A DNA stretch of 45,000 nucleotides from an uncultured Oscillospiraceae bacterium. Its GTDB lineage: Bacteria; Bacillota; Clostridia; Oscillospirales; Acutalibacteraceae. The DNA lies in the NCBI GenBank assembly GCA_900549825.1, contig URQB01000017.1, positions 1-45,000 on the forward strand, written 5' to 3'. Under the pieces are notes generated by a model. The model was not told the DNA's origin. It saw only the letters and a program-made list of their open reading frames with translations, and ran no database searches. A program made the position numbers and the translations under genes. This document shows, piece after piece, positions 17,360-26,357 of this stretch (position 1 is the first letter of the stretch; every line of letters starts with the position of its first letter).

Positions 17360-18289
17360 TTACCGGTACTTTGCTTCGAACTGTGAGAGCAACGTCAGGC
17401 TTTTTTCGCGAGAATAAAAGCACTCCTTCGAATGGAGACTGTGGTGAATCTTTCTCTCATCCTCCACTGGAGCCTGGGGCAAGCGGCTATAGGCCTCTGG
17501 CGTCATACCAACTTTTTGCTGGAAGGTTTTTGAGAAATAGCGATAATCAGAAAAACCGGATTCCATGCACACATCCAGCATTCTGTGTTTTCCGGCGGCA
17601 ATGAGCTTGCAGGCGCAGTTAAAACGCACCGTAGTCACATAGTCTCGAAAGCTTTGATTCAGCATCTTTTTTGCAAAGTGAGATAGATAGCTCATGGAGC
17701 GATTTTCCATAGCTGCAAAGGTGGAGAGCTGGATTTTATGCATATAATTTTTGTCCACAAAATCAATCAACCGCACCAGCCGCGCGTTGCGCTCTGCCCG
17801 GTCATCAGCTTCATTGGGGGACATGCAACGTGTAGGCATACGGGTGAGAAGCTGGTGCAACAACAGATTGGCGTTGCCTGTGCACAATAGCTCATAGTAT
17901 GCAGGCCGCTCCAAATAGGCACGCATCGTATCCAACAGCATGCCCTGCGCCCATTGGTATTCCTGCGGCGTAAGATGCTCTGCGGGGCAGATGTCATCTA
18001 TACACAGGTGCTCGGATACCGGAAAGCAACGGGGAGCCATTTGCAGGCACAAAAACGTACAGCCCTCCTGTACCTTATGAAAGCCGTGCGGCTGATTCGG
18101 ACTCAGCAAAACCATTTGGCCTGGGGCGATGGAATATTCCTGCTGCTCATAAGCTACAATGAGGTGCTCATCCAACACCAAAAGCAGCTCCCACTCTGGA
18201 TGCACATGCAGGGTGCGATAGACTATCGTGTTTAAAAACAAGTGCAGCCCGTCAATCTGCGGGTGGCGTATAATTTCCTGTTCAGGCAT
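17360..18289 (-). CDS. AraC-family transcriptional regulator
   Basis: A 309-residue protein. Residues ~1-90 look like a cupin-type sensor (H-P-E-W-E-L-L-L-V near 31, P-G-Q-M-V-L-L-S-P-N-Q-P-H near 57). Residues ~180-280 form the paired helix-turn-helix domain, with the second-helix signature S-G-F-S-D-Y-R-Y-F-S-K-T-F and the following K-V-G-M-T-P-E-A-Y. The N-terminal type usually senses a sugar or related small molecule. The ATG follows AGGAGG. It is divergent from the hydrolase and sugar-cassette genes, which are its likely targets. A C-terminal tail of about 35 residues beyond the usual end is poorly conserved-looking and may result from the adjacent debris. Confidence 0.88.
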   Translation of the reverse strand: MPEQEIIRHPQIDGLHLFLNTIVYRTLHVHPEWELLLVLDEHLIVAYEQQEYSIAPGQMVLLSPNQPHGFHKVQEGCTFLCLQMAPRCFPVSEHLCIDDICPAEHLTPQEYQWAQGMLLDTMRAYLERPAYYELLCTGNANLLLHQLLTRMPTRCMSPNEADDRAERNARLVRLIDFVDKNYMHKIQLSTFAAMENRSMSYLSHFAKKMLNQSFRDYVTTVRFNCACKLIAAGKHRMLDVCMESGFSDYRYFSKTFQQKVGMTPEAYSRLPQAPVEDERKIHHSLHSKECFYSREKSLTLLSQFEAKYR

Positions 18290-18339
18290 GGACGATCCTC
18301 CTATATGTTCTATAGTATGGGGCGGGCGGATTGCTATTT

Positions 18340-18368
18340 ATTATACTCTGTTCGCCACTATTGCGCAA
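18340..18368 (-). promoter_or_regulatory. Promoter of the AraC-family gene
   Basis: On the minus strand, TTGCGC (18368-18363), 17 nt, then consensus TATAAT (18345-18340), about 50 nt before the start codon. Confidence 0.6.
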
Positions 18369-18762
18369 TCTTGATTCACCAGAAGGCTGTGCGGAGTTTG
18401 CGCCTAAACGACCGATCTGGCTGTATTGGTCCTGCAAAATAGTCTAGGGAATATGCTCTGAGCAACGCGGGACCCATGCCTTTTGCATGGAGGCGTCCGC
18501 TTTTAGAAATACACTTTTTTCCACCAAGTGTTCTAGAGAAATACAAAAATCATTACTATTTTCGGTATTTTGTACAAATAATTTTTTGCAGAGATGTGCA
18601 TAACAGAGAAATGCGCAAAACAGCTAAATCGTCTAATAAACAACACCAATTTGTCAAGGAAGAGGGCAAACGGCCACGATATACTAATAGAGGATCCAGG
18701 CACATTTGCAAGGTCACAAAGGAAACAAAGAAAATGAGAAGAAACAAGAAGGAGGAAGTATG
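18369..18762. other. Divergent intergenic region
   Basis: About 390 nt without a supported gene between the AraC promoter and the hydrolase start. It includes a short CCATGC/GCATGG stem (18474-18490 area) and a TATACT at 18680-18685 whose only -35-like partner (TTGTCA, 18651-18656) is 23 nt away, too far for an unaided promoter. This would fit activator-dependent expression of the hydrolase gene, which is inference. Confidence 0.4.
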
Positions 18763-20658
18763 ATGAAACCGAAAAAGAAGCTATCTCCCCAGCGAGGGCT
18801 GATATTTGCCCTTATTTTCACCCTGGTGTTTACGCTCTTATCCGGCGGTATTCTGCGCGATTGGGGGGCGATCAGCATCTCCGATGTGAAGTTGCAGACC
18901 ACATCGGGAAATACGATTGTCGCCCGCATCTATAGGCCGGACTCCGCAACTGCAGATACCCCTGCGCCGACTGTCATTTTCACCCACGGCTTAACAGTGA
19001 ATAAGGAGAGCTATGCACAATACGGCCTTGAACTGGCCCGCCGCGGTTTTGTTGTGATTTTGCCGGACATGCTCAATCACGGCGATTCAGATATCACGGA
19101 CGCTTCCGTATATCTGGCCCCTGCTTCTGTCAATGACGCTTCCGGCGCATATGCGGCAGTGCGTTACGCTGCAACACTGGACTATGTGGACAAGGCGCAA
19201 ATCGGTGTAGCCGGCCACTCTGCCGGCGGCCAGGCAGCCAACAACTGTGTGAGAATGGACAATGCGGAGGAAACATCGATTATCTCTGCAATTTATCTGG
19301 TGTCATCCGATCCGGTCTATGTCGATGAGGACGGAAAATGGGCGAATATCTATGGCGCCCGCGATATGGGCGTATATTATACGCTGTATGACCATGTCTA
19401 CTTCAAAGGAATCGGCCCCGAGGGGGAAACTTTGGCAGCTCAGCAATGGCTCCGCTCCGAGAACGCCAAATCCCTGTTTGCATTTGGCCAGGATCCCAGC
19501 GCTTTTGAGGGCAGTGAGGTAGTGCCCGGCCATACCTATGTGGGCGAAGTGGACGGGAAACAAGTATTCCGCCGCGTCACCGCGGCTCAGGAAATCCATC
19601 CCAAGCCGCAGGGTGGCTCCAATGCACTGGCGGCGGTGTGCGATTTCTTCCAAGATGCCTTCGAGGCGCCCCATTACATCACAGGGCAGGATCAGCACTA
19701 TTTCCTGTTGACCGTATGCAACCTGTTGGGCCTTTTGGGCATACTGGCCAGCTGTGTCTTTGCGTTGGGGTGCTTAACGCGGCTCAAGTTTTTTGAAAGC
19801 CTGCGCGAGAATGAGGATACCGCTCTGCGCCCGGCCCCGGATAAAAAGGGGAAGATTTGGTTTTGGGTGCTCACCGTTGCGAATTGTGTTTTTGCCTTTG
19901 TCAGTGTCAGCGTCATCTTCCGCTATGGCTTTGGCTACTGCAACTCCACCATCTGGGCGCAGCAGCCCTCCAATATCTATGCCTTGTGGGCCTTGCTCAA
20001 TGGTGTGTTTATGCTGATCACATCGTTTGTTTCCTACGGCTTATATGCGCGCAAAAACGGCGCAACCATGAGCAACTGGGGGCTCAAGATTTCTTGGAAG
20101 AACCTGCTGAAGAGCATTCTGGTGGCTGTGGGTGCCTGCTCCGTCGTATTTATCACCGTATGGATCGCAAACAATATATTCCGTGTGGATTATCACTACT
20201 ACTTGTGGGGTCTCAAAAATATTCCACTTGAAAACCTGGGGGTATTCTTCGCCTATCTGCCCATGTATCTGGTGTTCGGGCTGGCCGTTTCCATTGCTGT
20301 AAACAGCGCCTACCACTGCAAGATCGGCAGGGAGCCGGAGTGGGTAAACGACCTTTTCTTCGCGGCCATGAACACAATCCCGGCGTTGGCCATTACGTTC
20401 ATAGGATATTATCTGTTTGCAAAGACGGGTGTGAAGCCGTTCATTTTTGGCTCAAATTACACATTTACCTATACCATCAATGCGATTCCGGTGTTTCCTG
20501 TGGCGGTAGTACTCATCCGCCGGTTGTTCAAGAGGTGTAATAATCCTTATATTCCTGGTATCATCGTCGGTGTGTTGCTGTGCTGGATGCAGGTTTCGTG
20601 TTCCTTTACTTTGCATGCGTCCATGTACTATGGCACTGCCGTTGCATACCTGCCTTGA
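18763..20658 (+). CDS. Alpha/beta hydrolase with C-terminal polytopic membrane domain
   Basis: A 632-residue protein in two parts. After an N-terminal membrane segment (about 12-30) comes an alpha/beta hydrolase domain with oxyanion-region H-G (75-76) and nucleophile elbow G-H-S-A-G-G (151-156, Ser153). From about residue 315 onward there are about eight hydrophobic helices with no transporter signature that I recognise. The hydrolase part, between the first helix and the rest, probably faces outside. Such a fusion might deacylate a substrate at the membrane. The start at 18763 is seven nt after AAGGAGG; the adjacent ATG at 18760 is equally in frame. It lies between the divergent AraC gene and the sugar cassette. 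Substrate unknown. Confidence 0.75.
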   Translation: MKPKKKLSPQRGLIFALIFTLVFTLLSGGILRDWGAISISDVKLQTTSGNTIVARIYRPDSATADTPAPTVIFTHGLTVNKESYAQYGLELARRGFVVILPDMLNHGDSDITDASVYLAPASVNDASGAYAAVRYAATLDYVDKAQIGVAGHSAGGQAANNCVRMDNAEETSIISAIYLVSSDPVYVDEDGKWANIYGARDMGVYYTLYDHVYFKGIGPEGETLAAQQWLRSENAKSLFAFGQDPSAFEGSEVVPGHTYVGEVDGKQVFRRVTAAQEIHPKPQGGSNALAAVCDFFQDAFEAPHYITGQDQHYFLLTVCNLLGLLGILASCVFALGCLTRLKFFESLRENEDTALRPAPDKKGKIWFWVLTVANCVFAFVSVSVIFRYGFGYCNSTIWAQQPSNIYALWALLNGVFMLITSFVSYGLYARKNGATMSNWGLKISWKNLLKSILVAVGACSVVFITVWIANNIFRVDYHYYLWGLKNIPLENLGVFFAYLPMYLVFGLAVSIAVNSAYHCKIGREPEWVNDLFFAAMNTIPALAITFIGYYLFAKTGVKPFIFGSNYTFTYTINAIPVFPVAVVLIRRLFKRCNNPYIPGIIVGVLLCWMQVSCSFTLHASMYYGTAVAYLP

Positions 20659-20853
20659 CACTTCTGTTATACACTGTGCACAGAGCGAATCTGTAATTCC
20701 GGGCCTGGGCCGTTCTCAAAACCGGCCTGGGCTCCATTTTCACAAAGGCCGCTGCAGAGTGTTTCACAACTGGTCTTTGATATGTAATTCGGCATTTTTT
20801 ACGAATGACAGCAAAGATGAATGTGCGCAAAAGAGATTTTCGCGGAACAGCTG

Positions 20854-20869
20854 TTGATCTAATGATCAA
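20854..20869. promoter_or_regulatory. Perfect TTGATC-N4-GATCAA dyad upstream of the sugar cassette
   Basis: A 16-bp perfect inverted repeat lies 69 nt before the kinase gene in the 279-nt gap after the hydrolase gene. It is an operator candidate. No well-spaced promoter was found nearby. A G+C-rich imperfect stem (about 20700-20734) in the same gap may end the hydrolase transcript. Confidence 0.5.
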
Positions 20870-20937
20870 TGCAAGTTTGTCAGAATCGGACAATGGTGCC
20901 GCAGTATGCTAAAACACAGAGAATGGAGACGATTTGA

Positions 20938-22431
20938 TTGTTGTATATCGGAATCGACCTGGGCACCTCGGCGGCTAAGCTGCTACTGGTAGACGAGGAA
21001 GGAACGGTGTGGAACACCGTCTCCAAGGAGTATCCCCTGCACTTTCCCATGCCAGGGTGGTCGGAACAAGACCCGGAGGACTGGTGGCGGGCGGTGGTCT
21101 CTGGCATTCAGGAGCTGATCGCCGATTGTAACAAGGGCCAGATTGCCGGGCTCGGCTGCGGTGGCCAGATGCATGGCCTGGTAGTATTGGATGAAGATGA
21201 TCGGGTCATCCGTCCATCCATCCTGTGGAACGACGGCCGCACAGCGGAACAGGTGGCGTACTTGAACGAGACAGTGGGCCGGGACAAGCTGTCGCAATAC
21301 ACGGCTAACATAGCCTTTGCAGGCTTTACTGCGCCCAAGCTACTGTGGATGAGGGCGCATGAGCGGTCGAAATTCCAGCAGATCCGCAAGATCATGCTTC
21401 CAAAGGATTATATCAATTACCGCCTGACCGGCATCCACTGTACGGATTATTCGGACGCGTCGGGTATGCTCCTGCTGGACGTAGCGCATAAACGCTGGTC
21501 CAAGGAAATGCTGGATCTTTGCGGCGTTTCGGAAGAGCAGATGCCCCGACTGTTCGAGAGCTACGAGCCAGTGGGGACCCTCCTGCCCGACGTGGCGGCG
21601 GGTCTGGGCCTGCCTGTCGGCGTGACGGTCTGTGCGGGAGCGGGGGACAATGCGGCGGCAGCAGTGGGTACCGGCACCGTGGGCAAGGGCCGCTGCAACA
21701 TCTCCCTGGGCACCTCCGGCACCATCTTCATCTCCTCGGACACATTCGGCGTAGACCCCAACAACGCCCTCCATGCCTTTGCTCACGCCGACGGCGGCTG
21801 GCATCTGATGGGCTGTATCCTCTCCGCCGCCAGCTGCAATAAGTGGCTGTGTGAGGACATTTTGGGTACCGGCGATTATATCGGGGAGCAGGCGGCCATC
21901 ACAGTGGAACACCTGGGCCGCAACCATGTGTTTTTCCTACCCTACCTGATGGGGGAGCGCAGTCCCATCAACGATACCAACGCCCGGGGCACCTTCCTTG
22001 GCATGACCATGAACACCACCCGCGCCGACATGGTACAATCGGTACTGGAGGGGGTCGCTTTCGCCATCCGGGACAGCTTCGAGGTGGCGAAGGGCCTGGG
22101 GCTCGCCATCCCCCGCAGCAATCTCTGCGGCGGCGGGGCGAACAGCCCTCTGTGGCGGCAGATTATGGCCAACGTGCTGAATATTCCCTTGAACCTTCTG
22201 CAAACAGAGCAGGGGCCGGGCTACGGCGGGGCAATGCTGGCCATGGTGGCCTGCGGAGCATACGACAGCGTGCGCTCTGCCGTGGATGCGCTGGTGCGGG
22301 TATCCAACACCGTGGAGCCGGATCATAGACTTGCCGGCCGGTATGAGGCGCGATACCAGCAGTTCAAGGAGATATATCCCAGCGTAAAATCATTATTCCC
22401 TAAACTGATGGGAGAGGAGTACACAGTATGA
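20938..22431 (+). CDS. xylB: Xylulokinase-like FGGY kinase
   Basis: A 497-residue FGGY-family carbohydrate kinase. It starts with the phosphate loop G-I-D-L-G-T-S-A-A-K, has the xylulokinase-type substrate segment G-Q-M-H-G-L-V near residue 80, W-N-D-G-R at about 100, a catalytic-base region A-G-A-G-D-N-A-A at about 236, S-L-G-T-S-G-T and a C-terminal C-G-G-G-A-N-S-P-L-W. It phosphorylates a ketose, D-xylulose in the best-known members. The start is one of two consecutive TTG codons after ATGGAG. It overlaps the DUF4867 gene by 4 nt, and an L-fucose-isomerase-like gene follows, so D-xylulose, D-ribulose or L-fuculose are all possible substrates. Confidence 0.85.
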   Translation: MLYIGIDLGTSAAKLLLVDEEGTVWNTVSKEYPLHFPMPGWSEQDPEDWWRAVVSGIQELIADCNKGQIAGLGCGGQMHGLVVLDEDDRVIRPSILWNDGRTAEQVAYLNETVGRDKLSQYTANIAFAGFTAPKLLWMRAHERSKFQQIRKIMLPKDYINYRLTGIHCTDYSDASGMLLLDVAHKRWSKEMLDLCGVSEEQMPRLFESYEPVGTLLPDVAAGLGLPVGVTVCAGAGDNAAAAVGTGTVGKGRCNISLGTSGTIFISSDTFGVDPNNALHAFAHADGGWHLMGCILSAASCNKWLCEDILGTGDYIGEQAAITVEHLGRNHVFFLPYLMGERSPINDTNARGTFLGMTMNTTRADMVQSVLEGVAFAIRDSFEVAKGLGLAIPRSNLCGGGANSPLWRQIMANVLNIPLNLLQTEQGPGYGGAMLAMVACGAYDSVRSAVDALVRVSNTVEPDHRLAGRYEARYQQFKEIYPSVKSLFPKLMGEEYTV

Positions 22432-23066
22432 AGATTTATTCTGTCACCGACCCGGCGTTCAAGCCCTACGGGCAGGTAGTAACGGGTTTGGATGAGACGG
22501 TGTGTGAAATCATGACTGCCTTAGTGAACACACCACTGCCGGAAGGCATCCGATACGTGCCGGAGGATCCAGCCCTGCAGGAATTGCCCGCCGCCACAGA
22601 GGTCTCGGAGCATCTCTACGGCGGTATGCCCGTTCAGTTGGGCTGGTGCAACGGTCATAACACCAAGCTCAACTGCCTGGAGTACCACCGGGATAGTGAA
22701 TTCAACCTGGGCACAGAGGACTTTGTCCTGTTGCTGGCAAAGCAGGAGGAGATTGAGGATGGTGGGCTGGACACCGGGAAGGTCAGGGCGTTCAGGGTGC
22801 CTACCGGAACGCTGGTGGAAATCTACGCCACTACCCTGCACTACGCTCCCTGTCATGTGAACAGGGCAAAGGGCTTTCGGGTTCTGGTGGCTCTGCCCCA
22901 GGGGACCAACGGGTCAAAGCCGGAAATCCAGGCGAAAACCCCGGAAGACAGGTTCCTCTGGGCCCGCAACAAGTGGCTGCTGGCCCACCTGGAATCCGAT
23001 GAAGCTGCCCGAGGAGCCCATGTGGGCCTGAGGGGTGAAAATATTGACATGAAAGACGATATTTGA
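22428..23066 (+). CDS. DUF4867 (cupin-like) family protein
   Basis: A 212-residue soluble protein matching DUF4867, a family usually found among sugar catabolism genes. The middle part has cupin-like character: L-E-Y-H-R-D-S-E-F-N near residue 84 and a second histidine-containing strand T-L-H-Y-A-P-C near 138, which may hold a metal. No reaction has been assigned as far as I know. Its ATG overlaps the stop of the kinase gene (ATGA), so the two are translationally coupled, and the isomerase gene starts 13 nt later. A role as sugar epimerase/mutarotase or accessory to the isomerase is possible but unproven. Confidence 0.8.
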   Translation: MKIYSVTDPAFKPYGQVVTGLDETVCEIMTALVNTPLPEGIRYVPEDPALQELPAATEVSEHLYGGMPVQLGWCNGHNTKLNCLEYHRDSEFNLGTEDFVLLLAKQEEIEDGGLDTGKVRAFRVPTGTLVEIYATTLHYAPCHVNRAKGFRVLVALPQGTNGSKPEIQAKTPEDRFLWARNKWLLAHLESDEAARGAHVGLRGENIDMKDDI

Positions 23067-23079
23067 GGAGGAGCGCCAT

Positions 23080-24558
23080 ATGTTCACGAATATTCCTGAA
23101 GTCAAGCTGGGCATCATCGCGGTCAGCCGGGACTGCTTTCCCATTGTTCTGAGCGAGCGCCGCCGTAGGGCCATCGTGGAGGCCTACACGGGCGAGCTGT
23201 ACGAGTGTCCGGTAACGGTGGAGAACGAGAAGGATATGCTCTCCGCCGTGGCCGATGTGAATGCGGCCGGGTGCAACGCCATGGTTGTGTTTCTAGGCAA
23301 TTTCGGCCCGGAGACCCCAGAGACCCTTATCGCCAAGCACTTTGACGGCCCTTGTATGTTCGTGGCCGCCGCTGAGGGAGATGGGGACCTGATCGACGGC
23401 CGGGGCGACGCCTATTGCGGCATGCTCAATTGCTCTTACAACCTAGGGATGAGGCATCTGAAAGGATACATCCCCGAATCTCCGGTGGGCACCGCCGAGG
23501 ATATTGCCCGGATGATTGCCGGCTTTATTCCCGTGGCCCGCGCCGTCATCGGCGTCAAAAACTTAAAGGTCATCACCTTCGGCCCCCGGCCCCAGGACTT
23601 CTTTGCCTGCAACGCCCCTATCAAAGGCCTGTATGAGCTAGGCGTGGAGATTGAGGAGAATTCCGAGCTGGATTTGCTGGTCAGCTTCAAGGCCCACGAG
23701 GGGGATGAGCGCATCCCCGCTGTCTGTGCGGACATGGCCAAGGAGATGGGCGAGGGCGCTTACTACCCTGACCTAAACGAGCGCATGGCGCAATTCGAAC
23801 TGACTCTGTTGGACTGGGCGGAAACCCATAAGGGTGCGCGAAAGTATGTGGCCTTCGCCAACAAGTGCTGGCCCGCGTTCCCCAGCCAGTTCGGCTTCGA
23901 GCCCTGTTATGTGAATTCCCGATTGGCCGCCCGAGGCATCCCCGTGGCCTGCGAAGTGGATGTCTACGGCGCGCTCAGCGAGTACATCGGCGCCTGCGTC
24001 TCCCGGGATGCGGTGACCCTCCTGGACATCAACAACTCCGTACCCCAGTCCATCTATGACGAGGATATCGCTGGAACGCACGATTACAAGCAGACCGACA
24101 CCTTCATGGCCTTCCACTGCGGCAACACTCCGTCCTGCAAAATGTGCGCGGACCGTGCGGTGAAGTACCAACTCATCCAGCACCGGGTGCTGGAGCCGGA
24201 GGGGAGTAAGCCTGACATCTCCCGTGGCACCTTGGAGGGCGATATTGCCCCCGGCGACATCACCTTCTACCGTCTCCAGTGCGACAGCGACGGGAACCTC
24301 TGCGGCTATATCGCCCAGGGGGAGGTCCTGCCGGTCAAGACCCGCTCCTTCGGGGGCATCGGTGTGTTTGCCATCCCGGAGATGGGCCGGTTCTACCGCC
24401 ATGTGCTCATCCAGAAGCGCTATCCCCACCACGGGGCCGTAGCCTTTGGACATCATGGAAAGACGCTCTTCGAGGTATTCCAGTTCCTAGGCGTACAAAA
24501 CATCGCCTACAACCAGCCCAAGAGCTTGCCCTATCCCACCGAAAATCCCTTCGCTTAA
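23080..24558 (+). CDS. L-fucose/D-arabinose isomerase-like protein
   Basis: A 492-residue protein of the short L-fucose-isomerase-like class, against nearly 600 for E. coli FucI. Metal-site elements are visible: C-E-V-D-V-Y-G-A-L-S-E near residue 290 with the catalytic Glu, L-L-D-I-N-N about 25 residues later with the Asp, and a His-rich C-terminal region (P-H-H-G-A-V-A-F-G-H-H). These Mn2+-dependent enzymes convert an aldose to the ketose that the neighbouring kinase would phosphorylate. The ATG follows GAGGAGG. It is the last gene of the kinase-DUF4867-isomerase cassette. No aldolase is present, so the product may feed the pentose phosphate pathway or an aldolase encoded elsewhere. Confidence 0.8.
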   Translation: MFTNIPEVKLGIIAVSRDCFPIVLSERRRRAIVEAYTGELYECPVTVENEKDMLSAVADVNAAGCNAMVVFLGNFGPETPETLIAKHFDGPCMFVAAAEGDGDLIDGRGDAYCGMLNCSYNLGMRHLKGYIPESPVGTAEDIARMIAGFIPVARAVIGVKNLKVITFGPRPQDFFACNAPIKGLYELGVEIEENSELDLLVSFKAHEGDERIPAVCADMAKEMGEGAYYPDLNERMAQFELTLLDWAETHKGARKYVAFANKCWPAFPSQFGFEPCYVNSRLAARGIPVACEVDVYGALSEYIGACVSRDAVTLLDINNSVPQSIYDEDIAGTHDYKQTDTFMAFHCGNTPSCKMCADRAVKYQLIQHRVLEPEGSKPDISRGTLEGDIAPGDITFYRLQCDSDGNLCGYIAQGEVLPVKTRSFGGIGVFAIPEMGRFYRHVLIQKRYPHHGAVAFGHHGKTLFEVFQFLGVQNIAYNQPKSLPYPTENPFA

Positions 24559-24672
24559 GACCCTGCTGCAGAAGAACGGCCAAGGTGTTGGACCTGGCAT
24601 TTATAAGCGGACGGAGCAGGGCCGTATGGCCTTTCTCTGCTTTGCAGCGCAGGCATTCAGGAGGGGCTATAG

Positions 24673-24813
24673 ATTTGTTGTCAAACGTTCGCTGTGCTGG
24701 AACAGCAGAGGTTCTGCCTGCATGTCGAAATCCCGGAAGCAATCCCGGCTGAGCTTGTTCTGCCGAACGGTGAGAAGCTGATCGTAGCAGGCGGGGTACA
24801 TGATGTTTTTTGA
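24673..24813 (+). pseudogene. C-terminal relic resembling a GH78 alpha-L-rhamnosidase
   Basis: This 46-codon open frame encodes H-V-E-I-P-E-A-I-P-A-E-L-V-L-P-N-G and then a Gly-rich stretch before the stop. It resembles the last beta-strands of GH78 alpha-L-rhamnosidases (pattern I-P-x-N-x-x-A-x-V-x-L-P). The rest of the gene is missing and there is no start codon or ribosome site. It lies between the isomerase gene and the terminator, at the junction where base composition drops. It suggests that a glycosidase gene once extended the sugar cassette. The match rests on a short motif. Confidence 0.45.
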
Positions 24814-24822
24814 TAAAAAGCA

Positions 24823-24858
24823 AAGACCACTTCAGCCAAACACGGCCGAAGTGGTCTT
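24823..24858. terminator. Bidirectional terminator between convergent operons
   Basis: AAGACCACTTC pairs with GAAGTGGTCTT, extended by GCC/GGC, and CTTTTTCC follows on the plus strand. On the minus strand it lies just 15 nt after the MFS gene stop. It can end both the sugar cassette and the long nucleoside operon. Confidence 0.8.
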
Positions 24859-24873
24859 CTTTTTCCAATTAAA

Positions 24874-26322
24874 TTAGTCGTCTTTTCTTGAACGGCTGTA
24901 AATCATTTTCTTTGTCGCGATAAAGATTACCAGTGCTGAGAGAACAATCACACCGCCTATAAGGAATACATTCGAATATGTGGAAGCTGCTCCGGCCTCA
25001 ACGCCTGTGATACTCCCGCCTGACATTACGCCTGCTGACATCATCTGACCGAATACAGCGACACCGACTGATCCTGTGATTGCCTGTACAAGGTCATTGA
25101 TTCCAAGAACACGCCCTGACTCCTCCAGTGATACGGTCAATGTTGCCGTATCTACGATCGGTGAGTAGAAGAAAGATGTTCCGAAGTAGTAGATACATGG
25201 TGCTAATGCAAGAGCTGCAACTTTTCCGTAAGGAATTGCAAATGCGATTGCAATCAGGCCAAGTCCCATTGTAGCAAGGGCCATGATAATCGCTGCAGAA
25301 CGGCCGATTTTCTTGATAACCGGTCCGCACACGAATCCAAGAACCGCTGCCAAAAGGATAGACCATACAAGCAGATTAGATACTTGCGCAGAGTCGATAC
25401 CAAATACTTCCAGTCCGATTGCGTTTACACCGGCATTCAGAGTATAGCTGAAGAAGTAACCTACAAAGATAACCACCATTGTTGCTACAAATGCAGGATT
25501 CTTCAGGAACGCAGGAGTGATAATCGGATCTTCTGCTTTATGGATGTATATGATAAATGCAACCAGCGTTACGATAGATGCAATTGCCCAGAACAGATTC
25601 ATATCTGTAAAGAACATTGTAATCGCACCTGCAAATGCACCGATGAGTGTAAATCCCCATCCATCGATTTTGGCGCCTTTTGCATGTTCATCCGGAAGAT
25701 TTTTCGCCAGCGCCGGAATAAATACGATAGAGATAATCGGAATCGCGAACATCCAGCGCCAGTCAATCTTTGTTACATATCCCGCTGCAACTACACCAAG
25801 TGCTGCAGAGAATCTGAATACTGCTACAAAGATACCATAATAAACGACACGCTCTTTCTGAGAGATATATTTGGACACCAGTACCAGGAATACGGAGCCG
25901 GCAACCTGTCCGCCGATAGACTGCAGCATACGTGCAGCTACAACTGCCCAGATACTTACAGGTCCCAATAAAAATCCGATTGCAGAACCAATTACAAATA
26001 CAATCGTACCAAGGATTGTCATTTTTTTCAGGGAAACGAAATCACCCAGGGATCCATAGATGACACACACGATACCAAGTGCGATACCCGGCAGAGATGT
26101 AATCAGGGATGCCAGTCCAGGCGTTCCGAGCTGCTGACCGATATTTACGAAAATCATTCCGAAAGCCTGCTGCTCAAGAATACCAAAAATAAAGATGATT
26201 AATACCAGCGGAATCGCACGTTTTGCCATGCGGTTCATTTTTTCGAATTCCGGAGTTCCCTCTGCAGGCACCGGAATTCCGGTTGTTTTTTTCTCATTTG
26301 TACTCGACATTACGCTTACCAT
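24874..26322 (-). CDS. MFS transporter (14-helix DHA2-like)
   Basis: A 482-residue membrane protein with about 14 hydrophobic segments, the size of the 14-helix drug:H+ antiporter-type MFS branch. The TM2-TM3 loop has G-S-L-G-D-F-V-S-L-K-K, a variant of the MFS motif A, and TM4 has R-M-L-Q-S-I-G-G. It is the last gene of the minus-strand operon, 35 nt after a nucleoside hydrolase gene. In that setting it could export a base or an end product, or import a nucleoside; the sequence does not say which. The first ATG is close to the GAAAGGG site (2 nt), and a second ATG at 26310 is the alternative. Confidence 0.8.
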   Translation of the reverse strand: MVSVMSSTNEKKTTGIPVPAEGTPEFEKMNRMAKRAIPLVLIIFIFGILEQQAFGMIFVNIGQQLGTPGLASLITSLPGIALGIVCVIYGSLGDFVSLKKMTILGTIVFVIGSAIGFLLGPVSIWAVVAARMLQSIGGQVAGSVFLVLVSKYISQKERVVYYGIFVAVFRFSAALGVVAAGYVTKIDWRWMFAIPIISIVFIPALAKNLPDEHAKGAKIDGWGFTLIGAFAGAITMFFTDMNLFWAIASIVTLVAFIIYIHKAEDPIITPAFLKNPAFVATMVVIFVGYFFSYTLNAGVNAIGLEVFGIDSAQVSNLLVWSILLAAVLGFVCGPVIKKIGRSAAIIMALATMGLGLIAIAFAIPYGKVAALALAPCIYYFGTSFFYSPIVDTATLTVSLEESGRVLGINDLVQAITGSVGVAVFGQMMSAGVMSGGSITGVEAGAASTYSNVFLIGGVIVLSALVIFIATKKMIYSRSRKDD

Positions 26323-26357
26323 ACCCTTTCAACGATATTTTAAAGTTACTCTATTTA

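Noticed and set aside
17239..17604. 121-codon plus-strand frame
   Set aside because: Overlaps the AraC-family C-terminus on the other strand, without ribosome site or homology.
24279..24752. 157-codon plus-strand frame
   Set aside because: Out of frame with the isomerase gene over most of its length; the only meaningful signal downstream is in a different frame (the GH78-like relic).
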